From positions 10,437,118-10,501,117 of the forward strand of contig NC_062977.1 of the NCBI RefSeq assembly GCF_023078275.1: a DNA stretch of 64,000 nucleotides, given 5' to 3'. Shown piece after piece: positions 31,601-43,600 of this stretch; position 1 is the first letter of the stretch, and each line of letters begins with the position of its first letter. This DNA comes from Leguminivora glycinivorella (Eukaryota > Arthropoda > Insecta > Lepidoptera > Tortricidae). The notes under the pieces are model-generated. The model was not told where the DNA came from, did not search any database, and was given only the letters and a program-made list of their open reading frames with translations. Both the position numbers and the translations under genes were made by a program.

Positions 31601-34600
31601 GATAGCGCGGGCGAGTTATAGTTCTTAGCCGAGCTATGAGCTACAAATCGCTCGCTCTCTCTTTTATTTCCACGGGAGCGACTATCTTTTGTTCGTTTTT
31701 ATAGCGGATAGCTCATAGCTCACTCACTTTTGGTGAGACCAGTGCCTTAGTGCAATAGGGTGAGTTTTCGCATTAGTATCGTAATATACCTAAGATAAAT
31801 AGTGTTGGTGTCTTACTTTTGAGTATATTCCTCTCGACGAGCTCCTCGGCGGTGGGGCGCATGGACAGGCGGCGGATGAGGCGCGCGCCGATCGCCTCCC
31901 ACGACTCCTGCCGCTCGTGCTCGCTCTGCACCACCAGGATGTTTCTGAGACCGGGGAGACACTTCATACAGATGCACGTCACTGGTAAGGTACTTCGCAC
32001 AACGTTCCGATGAAATCCAAGTGTGGGAGTTCAGGTCGCGAATCATACTGTTACGTTCTTAAAGCATAGGATTTGTTTCTGCTGTTTAATGGCAAGTTTT
32101 CACGTAGGGTACGGACCTATTGCGCGCTTGAAAAGTAGGTAGTATGAGATAATCGCGCTTGGCACTATTAGTTAGCAACGCAACGCGAGAGCCAAGTATT
32201 CGCAAATTAATGATTTTTCTGCAGATAACATTAATGCGTGTACGTATATGATGTAACCAGTGCCAACAATAAGATGTAACCGCTTGGATTGCGTTCGCGC
32301 ACTGGCGAGCAAAATAAAATCTGCGAAGCTCCACGCCCGGAATGTTTTCATAACGTCAGATTAACGCGAAATCTTGGCTGCGACCCAAATATCGTAGTTC
32401 AGGGTAACCTTAATTAATAAACAGTAATACGCCTCTATCACACTTTATAATATCTATTTAAGTGAAATATGGTTTATAATATTGTCACAAAGTGCCCCAG
32501 ATTTAAACCGCGGCCTCGTATAATAGCTTCAGTAGGTTTATAGCTTCTATCAATGCCAGTGCCAAGAGCGCGTCATCAAAGCAGAACAGGAAGAAATAAA
32601 AGATTGATAACAATGAGTTGGCCTGGCGATGCATACGAAAATAAACGCCTCGGCATGGATCGGTGATTCGTAGCGATCATCTGTTCAATTCATTGCAGTG
32701 ACACGCGATTGTACACCATTGAGAAGTTTTTTGCATCCTTTCATTGGATTCGTTCAAATTCAAACTCCAATTACGAATTTTGAAACGTAGTAGAAGTAGT
32801 AGATATTAATTTGCTGCAGTCAAATCTGTGTAAGATAAAATTGAGGCGTGTAACTGTTCGTTTCGAGGGGACTTGAATCTTTTTCTGTACTGTAGTACTC
32901 ACTCTTATTTATTTTATTCAGTGTTATCACGAAATATAATATTAAGACCAGACGCTACCCTAAGGATACACCCTTACTATTGGCCTACTGTCACGATCCT
33001 TGTGTACCATTAATAAATGAGCTCCTGTCGGTCGGGCCTGAGCACGAGCTTGATGTTGAGGCTCTCCTTGCGCGCGAGCTTGGCGGCGACACGATCTGAC
33101 TCGCTGGCGTACTCGCCCGTGCCCACGGCCAAGCGTTACTCCTTGTTCTCCATCGAGTAGTTTACCCGCACCGGAGGACTGAACAACCATGTTTACCTGT
33201 TGATAAGCTCTTGCCGGTCGGGCCTGAGCGCGAGCTTGATGTTGAGGCTCTCCTTGCGCGCGAGCTTGGCAGCGACGCGGTCAGACTCGCTGGCGTGCTC
33301 CTCGCGGTACTCGCCCGCGCCCTCCCACGGCCGAGCGTTCTCCTTGTTTTCCATCGCGTTGCCCACCCGCACTGGTCGACTGCTGCAAAAACAATAAGTA
33401 TTCTTAGTGTTATTATGTATAGGTTATCTCAGGACGCTTATTAGGGCCCATTGAGGCGGTGTGAATACTCATGCTGGTTTAATGATGTTGCGGAATATTG
33501 AGATAGAAACAATAACAAATATTCTTATAAATATTATGAATAGGTTGTCTGAGGAGGCTTGTTAGGGACTATTTTAACAGCGCGCGAACAGTCATGCGAG
33601 TTTGGTGACGTATCGGACTATTTCGGTGACATTCAATACAGCTGACGGATCAAGTACCGCAAAATGTAATAAAAATCGCATGCGAGTTCTCTTTTCACCC
33701 GTTTAAATTAGATTTGACTATTATTAAACAAAAATAAATACAGAATCTCATACAGTCCAAGCCTTCCGTCATATAAGAAGATCGGCTTTACATTCGTCGG
33801 TCCCTATTCATAAAATAGAAACAATTGAAACGAGACGGACGTTCACCTTGACTTTAACATCACAATTATATTACGTTTGTTATTTTTTGTTAAGTCCAAA
33901 AACCTGATACCCCTTTTAAAATATTGATGACTAATGCCTTAAATCTAGTGCTACGTTAGAACATTCTGAATGCGCAGTGTTGTGAATAAACAGGAACGAG
34001 TGGTCGGAAGTCGCGCAGCCCGTGACGTCACGACAATAAAGTCCCGGCTCCACGTTAATACGCTAATTTAATGGGTGACGCCGTTCACTCTCGGGATTTA
34101 TGTTTATGACGGCATTCAAGTACACGCGAGACCAATAAAAGGTTACTTTTTATAGAGCTTTCTATACCAGCTTTTCTGTTTTAGTGTTCACATAATATAG
34201 GATGTATGTGTTTTGGATGCGCTGGTTGCTTTACTTAGGTAGAGATGACAGAATAAAGTTTGGCTTTAAATAGCATTCATACGTCGTAAATTACAAACTA
34301 ACATTAGAGAGATTTGTTTTCAATTCAGTTGAAAAATCTACTACATACATCATTTGTTTTTATTGTTAACTACAACAACAAAACAATTTGTATTTTTTCA
34401 AGCATGTTCATATGCCATAAGCAATCAAACTAATGAATAACTAAAATAGAATTATAATCGCATAGGGCCAGATTCACAATTTTATCAGATATTAGGGCGC
34501 GTAGCTAACATGCCAATCGTTAACGCTCCATAACGAATAAAACGCAACTGCCACAGTAGAATCAATATGGATATATGACAATATGATTCAAAGGGTTTCG

Positions 34601-37600
34601 TTGTCGTAGCGCAAGCGATTTTCACCTTGGCTGGGCACCCGGTTCTGTCTTTGAATAAGAATATTATATTTTCCTCTCGATCTAACATATAACTGTGTTC
34701 TTACTAAGTCTGTAAAACTTACACCTGTAATTCAGGCCTAACGATATTTAGATTACTAATTTACTATATGGTCGACTACAACGAGATGTATCCAATTTTT
34801 CACTTTATACCCTCATAAGGTAAAAAATTGGTCAAGCCCATTTTACAACTAACGTCTAAATGAAGGAGGAGACATAGACATGCAACACATAACATAGAAA
34901 TGCAGGGCATTGATACCATCCATTAAATATACACTAACACCGCTTACACCATAGTTGACGATAACGATATGGAGTCGTTATAGTTTCGTATCAGCGATAC
35001 GATAACACGAGTGGTGATCATTGTAATTAGTAGATAGTGCACAACACTTGCGCGTGTATTGTTAAAGGAGGTCTAGTGAGGGGTCGTGAGGAGTCAGCAT
35101 TCGTCACGACAGTATGTAGAAGATGATAGTGAACCGAGGCACAATTTAACATATCTTACAGCTTGTGAGATTGCAAATCAGGAGATCTTAACGGTAGAAA
35201 TGAAAATAAAATTCGTTCCATCTTCTAACTTCTTCATATTATCCAAAGGTGTGTTAAAGTTGAATTAACTGTTCTGGGTTAAAACAGTTATTTCAAAATA
35301 GGCCTTAAATCATATAATATTCTCAAGGGTATGAACGCAATATCACAAGCTAATTAAGTTAATGTTGAATTAGTCCATCGAGAGCGTGCAATGCACGATG
35401 CATCAAACAGAGGACCGACAATGTAACAGCTTCACACACAACCGCTGAATGATTCCACTATACGCGCGGCGTTTAACGGCCAACCTGTAGCTTTAACGTG
35501 TACTTCTTACTAAGTCCTAATGCCTTTGTAAAATAGTGCAACCTCTCAGCAGTTGTACAGTTAAGTGTAAAAATATGGGTTTACTAAAGTTGCTCAAAAA
35601 TGTCGACGAAGCTTGAGCAATTTTTGCATACCCATCTTTACATTTGACTATACCAGCTGAACACAAGTACGCCTTAATGCAACCAGATAAGGTGTACCAG
35701 TGATCAGTTTAGGTGTGTTATTGGTATGAAGCTGTTGTCAGTGTGGTGGTAGAGCGAAGCGGCCGTCCTGGGCTGGTGGGCGGTGCCGACAACATTGACA
35801 GAGTGGACAATTACCAGAATCGGGCCCTCGGCTTCGGCGGCGGCCGTCTGTGCCGGAGCATGGTGGAAACAAACAAGTTCAGTCACGCCCAGGTTTATTT
35901 ACACTTTTAATAGTTAGCTATCACATCAAGTATCAGGTTAGCGCATTTTAATTTAGTGACCTTAGTCTGTAGTTGTGTAGAAATTTACATACATATGAAC
36001 AGAGTGTACTATGTGAATTTTACTTCTATTTATATCTATTATTACTTTATTTATTTTTTTGTTAAATCTAATGTAAATGTATTTCACTTCGGTAAATATA
36101 TCCACAAATGATGAATATTTTCAATACATGAAGTCTTTTTACCGTTAGCTAAGTGCTGTGGTTGTTTATCTAAACTTGGGACTAGTTTCGAATAGTATAT
36201 TATTTTATTTGGATGATACATTCATTTTCAAACGTTTTCCGGCACCGAAGTGAAACTTCTAATATAATTATCGAAGTGTTTAGTTACAAATATTGAATTA
36301 ATTGACTATGTTAAAGGTACTCCATACTATCGTCTCCCGAGCGTCGGCGTCTGCCGTCTAGTTAACTCCATGGCTGCTGGCCTACGTAACGTTAAGGAAC
36401 TACGTAGCGATGCCATTATCTGTAGCGCTAATTAAACGCCGCGCCGACGCTCAAAAAACTAACGACCTAGCCACGATATTGGTCTAACTAACGACCTAGC
36501 CACGATATTGGTCTAAGTGCGTTAAAATTATTTACAAGAAATATTAACGAACCATGACCACAAATAATATAGATTTCTAAGGCAGGTTCACACACTATTA
36601 ATAAAGCCAGTTATACAATATTCAAAAAATTTTACCATTACTCTGTTAAAAAATAATTAACCAATTAATCTACACAAAATTGTGTGGAATTGCTTCGAAA
36701 CGAAGCATTTCCACACGGGTGAAGGAACACATAGCGGATGTCAAGCACCGTCGGCAAAGGTCTGCAGTCTCTGAACATGTCATGGATAAAGTCAATCATG
36801 CTATAAAGTTTGACAAGCCTCTGGTTCTCGCTAAGAAGAAGCGATATATACCCAGAATGTTGCGAGAGGCCATTGAGATCAAGAAATATCCAAACTTTAA
36901 TAGAGAGGATGGCTTTACTTTACCACCGGCTTGGGATCCAGTAGTACATCTGATAATGGAACAAGCACGACGAAGGCTGTGAGGCATTTGTGTTGTATGG
37001 TGTTGGACATTTGCAGTTTGTTTCTTTGTCAATTTTGTGTAGATTAATTGGTTAATTATTTTTTAACAGAGTAATGGTAAAATTTTTTGAATATTGTATA
37101 ACTGGCTTTATTAATAGTGTGTGAACCTGCCTTAGAAATCTATATTATTTGTGGTCATGGTTCGTTAATATTTCTTGTAAGTGGGTAGCTTTTGCACATT
37201 TTAATTTTCCTCAGTCACCCGTTGACCACGAACGCTGTAAAGAGTTCGAAACGTCGGGATGTATTTTAAATTCATTATACGCGATTTAATCCGTTTCCAT
37301 AGTTTTATTTCATGAGTAACTATCGCGGTAACCGAAGACAATATTATGCGTTATTATTATTTATTTATTATCTATTAAAGGCGCCATTTTGATTTTGCCT
37401 TTCACATCCTTCCTACATCCGATATCGGATCGGATAATGTGAAAACGCTCTAAGGCGGCAGCGGCCAGCGGCAGCCATAGGTATGAATGAAAAGTCCCAT
37501 CGCTGTGTTTCACTCCAATATATGGCAGCTGCTTGCCGCTGCCGCCTTCGATCAATGCCGTAACGGCCCAGCCACGACCTTGCTCTAAGCGCGACAGCGG

Positions 37601-40600
37601 TGAGCGGCTGCCATACGTGCGAATGAAAAGTCCCATCGCTGTGTCTCGCTCAAATGTATGGCCGCCGCTCACCGCTGTCGCGCTTACGGCTCAGCGACGA
37701 CATTGGTCTAAGCGCGACAGCGGTGAGCGGCGGCCATACATCGGAGCGAGACTCAGCGATGGGACTTTTCATTCGCACGTTTGGCAGCCGCTCACCGCTG
37801 TCGCGCTTAGACCAATGTCGTGGCCGGGCCGTTGAGCAATGTCGTGGCTGAGCTGAAGGTGGGTCTCAGTTACAGAAGTAGACATGTAAATAGATACTGA
37901 CTTGAAGCTAGCATGGTGGTGGTCCTGGCGGGGCGCGAGCGGCGTGGCGAGCGGCGTGCCGGAGTCGGCGGCGCGCTTCTTGAGCGCGGACTTGAGCGGC
38001 ACGGCGTTGAAGCTCGGCTCCTTCGGCGGGATCTCCTCCACGCGGGACGTGTCCGTCACGGGGAGCTCCGGGTCCGAGTCCGCGTCGTCCTCGTCCTCGG
38101 CTACAATAAAGAAGGCCTTATTAATACAATATATTTATTTATATAAACACATTTAAGGTGGTTTTTCCTTGGCTAAATAATTACCTCGAAATTTGAAAAT
38201 ATAAGTCTAAAATTGAGCAAGAAGACAGATGTCCGATTTCGGTTTCGCCACAGACGAAGACTTATGTTGTTAGTACTCGGGCTCTCAAATGCTTTCGTTC
38301 CTAATAAGAGCGGCAACAGATCCAATTTTTTTATACTTCCATTACAAAGTTATGAAAACGGAACGAGAAAATTTAGTACTCTCCCTCACACGAGTTCAAC
38401 TCCTAGTACTTGATATGAAGTTTTGCATTTGGCATCACAATTTGTGAATTCTCTTTTCATAAAGCTGTTAGATAGCTTATCCGCTAGTTAAAACTACATT
38501 TGACTGCATTATAATTCGGCTGTATGGATATAACTAGCTTATTAAATGTAATGTGTCATTAATTAGATGTCTAGACCATTTTTTTTAGGGATACTGAATG
38601 TTAAGCTGCGAGTAATAATGTCAGTCAAGTCGAACTACGGACCATAATAAGGTAAGAAACGAAACAAAAGAAATAAAGTCACTCAATCATGTCAATCAAT
38701 CGGTAATCCTGGCAGTGATGTGGATGCCGCTCTCGATGAAAGAATAAAAACAATGTTATTGGGAAAATATTGTATTGCTTTTCTTTAAAAAAAAAATAGG
38801 TACTAACTTTGGTATAGATCAATGTTTTTAGTAATTTTTCGATCAAAACATGAAATAAAGCCTTAAAAGGTCATAATTATGAATGGTAACATACACAACC
38901 AACCACCTTTTATATTTTCAGTCTGTGGATTTTTCTGACCCACCTCAACTCGAGTCGAGCGCGGTTTTATCAGTGATGACTAATCAGTCCTTGAGTCCAA
39001 AACACATTATTAGTTTATACACAATTTACGGCCCTATGTGTATGGGTGGGATGTACGACAGCACTAGCTACAGGCAAAGAGGATCGAGTATTATTGAGAG
39101 TTACTGTCAAAGTAAAATGTGTAATCACAGTGCATAGACTGCCATCTCCCGACACAAGCTTAAATCTTTTGAACCTCAGTTTTGACAATTTAGCCCATAT
39201 TCTTAGCTTGATATGTCAAATATTAATATTAGCGCCATCTAGCCGAGCGTCCCCCAAAGGTGTATCGCTATCTAGGGCACCGTACCTTTTTCTATATGGT
39301 TTTGAGGTACGTTTTTTTCTTAGACTTTATCTGTCTATACGGAGTTACATATGTCTTTGCTACAAGCCAGACCACTGGCCATCACATACCTATAATTTCG
39401 CAGAGTACTAACCTGCAGTGAGTGTGGCTACAAATTTGCTGCAAAGATTGGCTATATCGGTCACCTCAGAACGCAGCAGCGACGCTTCGAGCGGTAAAAA
39501 GCAGTCGCTATGAGTGTCTCCATGAGTCATGAGTGTTTGTATGGATACGTACAGTCCTCGTGCGTGTGCTGCGGGTGCTGATGCTGGTGCTGGTGCTGGT
39601 GGTGGTGGCGCGTGGGGCTGGGCGAGCTGAACATGGGCGGCGGCGGGATGGGCCCGATCTCGGACAGCGCTATGGGCGGCTCCGGCAGCTCGGACAGCAT
39701 TAGTTGCTCGTCGCCGCCGGGCTCCCCGTACCCGCCTACTGGAAAGATAACAGAAACTATTAACCATAATAAAATTAAATAAGATACGTCACCTAGTCGC
39801 TTAAGTAAAACGCTCGCGGTCACAACCCAATATCGTTTTTTATTGATTTTGAGACGGTTAATTGACATTTAGCTGCTTTAACTTTGCTTGAAATTAGCTT
39901 ATTCTACGTGTTACAAATACACATAATATGCGTCTTGTTGTAAAATAACAATGAAAATAGAATAACTAGGTCTCCGATCCATCTGTTTGCTCTCATCATC
40001 CTTTGACTTTTTTTTAGCATAAAACATATGTAGCTAAAGTCCAAGTATATATAAACACATCCGCTCTACTGCCTCGAGACCCGAGAACTCATGCGTGGTA
40101 ATATCTTAAAAATAGAGGGCCAACATCCCGTAGGAGAGCCATCTCTAATTTAATGAAAGAGACAGTCTTAGACTCCTTACAGCTTATTTGTTTTTCTAAT
40201 CGGTAAGATTTGACAAGTGAGAATGACAAAACACGGGGTTAACTCATTTTCAATCCCCACAATACAGCTTTCTCCTAAAACCCTGAATGGCACTGAGTAT
40301 TTATGCTGCAATTGAGCACCTAAATAGGATTAAATACTACCTTTCAATCGGCACTTCAACTTGTGGGTAAATTCCAACAATGATTTTATTGCACTATTGA
40401 GGTAGGAGTTTATTATCGCCTCGGTCCTTTAATCGGCCTTTAGGCAGTTAAGAGTACGAGCAGAGGTGTTCGAAATCCAGTGAGAGAATTGCACGCAGAT
40501 CATAAAGAGCTAAGGATAACATAAATCATCTAGTTACGGTGCTTTGCGATATATTCCTGGTTCAGTTAGCATTGTTTCTACCGTAGCATAAACGTTATAT

Positions 40601-43600
40601 CCTGAAGATTTACAGTTTACAACTCGACAAAAATGTAGGCTCACCAAACGGCGCAACTCAGTTTGAGTGACACCTTTTGTTGTTGGAGTCAGAAACAGAA
40701 GCCGCGAATGAAATGGAAATAGGAAAAGTAATTTCAATTTACATTGTCTAGGAAAATATATCCACGTTGTTTCTTTTGCTGCATACTATACAATACTGAC
40801 AAACACATAAAAAGAGAAACTGGAAACGTGCGTAAATACCGTTATGCTTATTTGTTTAAAACAATAAACTTTTACATGTATGTATGTATGTTGTCCTCAT
40901 GCGCGGTGACGAACGTTGTAAGTTGTAACCGTACTATCCCACTACGCGTTACGCCACGTTTTTTGGCTAACAATGAGCTTCGGTACATCCGTCTGCCCAG
41001 ATTGGTGAATCACACAAACATTGTCTGGCAATTATTAGATAATGGCTCTTTTTGTGGCTCATATCGAGTGGCCGTTTTCATAGCCACAATGTACGAATAA
41101 AAATGAGGCAGACTCATTCTTAAAGTTTTCTGAGACTTGACAAGGGCACATCGCTTGATTAATGGTACCTATGCGGCTAACGAAAGTTGAACCAAGCAAA
41201 TTCAATTACTTACTTACGAGGCAACACTATTGATCAAGATGAATGTGGGTTGTGTGTGTCTAACCTAACGAAATTAAATTCTCTTGTTTTATTATATTCG
41301 CCTCGCTAAACGAAGTAGGTACCTACAGATAAAATAATAAAATAGAATTAAGTAGATTTTAGTTGAATATTAGGCAAGCAAATATTTAAAAACCGGCCAA
41401 GAGCGTGTCGGGCCACGCTCAGTGTAGGGTTCCGTAGTTTTCCGTATTTTTCTCAAAAACTACTGAACCTATCAAATTCAATACAATTTTATCCTTATTC
41501 ATTTTTAAATACCTATCCAACAATATATCACATGTTGGGGTTGGAATGAAAAAAATATCAGCCCCTACTTTACATGTAGGGGGGGTACCCTAATAAAACA
41601 CTTTGTTGGCGTGATTGATATACATATTGGTACCAAATTTCAGCTTTCTAGTGCTAACGGTTACTGAGATTATCCGCGGACGAACGGACGGACAGACAGA
41701 CATGGCGAAACTATAAGGGTTCCTAGTTGACTACGGAACCCTAAAAAAGTAAACAGAATTCGGCATTGAGCCTTACACCTATGTTAAGATAATTAAAAAT
41801 ATCTTCTTATCAAAATTAAAATGAAAGAAACTGTTTGATTTCTCGACGTTACGACTAGGTACTGACCTACGTCTCCTTGATAACATATCCGCCGCGTGTG
41901 CTTGCCTGCTGTCAAGGAGTTCGGACGCTCGGGCCTCATCAGCTCGCCGCCATTTTCCAATTTGTCTTTCTTTGGTTCTGTAAACAAAATAAACAAACGT
42001 TGTATAATAGGAAACTATAAGCAATTCTGTTATCAGCATGTTGCTTTTGGCACTTTGCTTGAAATGAAGTGGGTAAACACGGAATAATACCGAATAACAA
42101 ACGTAGGGCTGGAATGTATTTATACCTATCTAAATTGCTTCTTATACATTGAATCTTAAATTTTGTATCGTTGCTTTATCACGATCGTAACTAGAGAATG
42201 GTAGAATACAAAAGATCGATTTACGACGTTTTTATGTTTATGCTGTGATTTTCGCTAAAAGCCCGCTTTTACGGTTCTTTGCCCGGTTATTAGAGGCAAT
42301 AAATGTGCGGGGTTAAGGGTGGTATTTCGCTTTACAGATCTATGCCGACTACAAGCGGCTACATCCCAACATGATTGTCGCTCACGCACGTTCTCAGAGA
42401 TGACGCGACGATTTAATTTGCAATACCAAGCGCGTCATGGGACAAATTTAAAATCATGATTCGAATTAGGTACGTTCCTCTTGTTTGTAAGGCAGTAAAC
42501 AACGACATAAGAGCGTATTTTTAGGGTCATGAACAGTGGTTTGTTTCTTGTGCTTCAACAGGTGTAACAGTCATGCGAAAAAGCCGTTTAAAAAGACACT
42601 CCTCACCCCGTAGCAACAGATACAAGGTAAACTGTCACGGAGGTGGATAATGTGGGTATGATCAGGCTAATAATGGGAAACATGCGCTGGCGGCACGCGT
42701 TTCCATTCATCGCGGCGCCCACCGCGTGTCCTTGGCCGCTCTATGGGAACGCAATTGACGCATCCCGCGACACAGAATTAACCGACTGACGAGAAACAAA
42801 TAATAATCAATGTCAAAGTCGATCACTTGGCACAATTCTTGAGAAGATCTAACGCTTTAGTATAAAATTAACAGCAGTTTAAAGATAGATTATAAATTAT
42901 TATGTACAGTCAAGGTATTGAATATAGTTGCGGACAAAGCGCCAAAAATATGTATCGACAAAAAGTCATGTGAGTGACACAAGAATGAGAAATTAATTTT
43001 TACCTGACAGGATCCTAACCGACGTACGAATAATGTAAGGTACCTAAACTAAATATTTTTTAAGAAAAAAAAAACCGCCTTCCTTTGGGGTTCTGGTGAT
43101 AAATACTTTCAAATGTTGGATTATGTTATCAATTCGTCTGTATATTTTTTAATGTTTGTTATTCGATATCTCCGCCATTTCTGAACCAATTTTGAAATCT
43201 GGATGATTCTGAAGTACTTACAGATGAGAATGATTATCAGAACGGAACTCTAACCAGGGGCGGCTCACTCTTCATCAGCAGTTCCACTGTACCAAATGTC
43301 ACTGTTCTGGACGTAAGTGCATGCTGTTCTTATAAAAATACCAAAGTCACTATAAGTGTGCCGTTCAGATTTGAGGAGTTCCGTTCTGACCATCATCAGC
43401 AGTTCCACTGCACCACATGTCACTGTTCTGGACGTAAGTGCATGCTGTTCTTATAAAAATACCAAAGTCACTATAAGTGTGCCGTTCAGATTTGAGGAGT
43501 TCCATTCTGACCATCATCAGGAGTTCCACTGCACCAAATGTCACTGTTCCGTACGTAAATGCATGCTGTTCCTTTAAAAACACAAAAATCACCATATGTA

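Larger units (their letters stand above)
29858..31816 (-). other. Phactr intron 6
   Basis: A 2.0-kb intron holding the 142-bp MITE at 30576, a LINE tail at 30765-31050 and a hairpin element at 31537-31746. The remainder is AT-rich without recognisable features. Confidence 0.75.
33383..37901 (-). other. Phactr intron 4
   Basis: A 4.5-kb intron containing an 87-bp hairpin at 35.6 kb, a GC-rich island with a plus-strand frame at 35.74-35.89 kb, a MITE and a 29-bp duplication at 36.3-36.5 kb, the Penelope-derived inverted-repeat unit, and three hairpin elements at 37.45-37.82 kb. The stretch 33.4-35.5 kb shows nothing recognisable. Confidence 0.7.
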
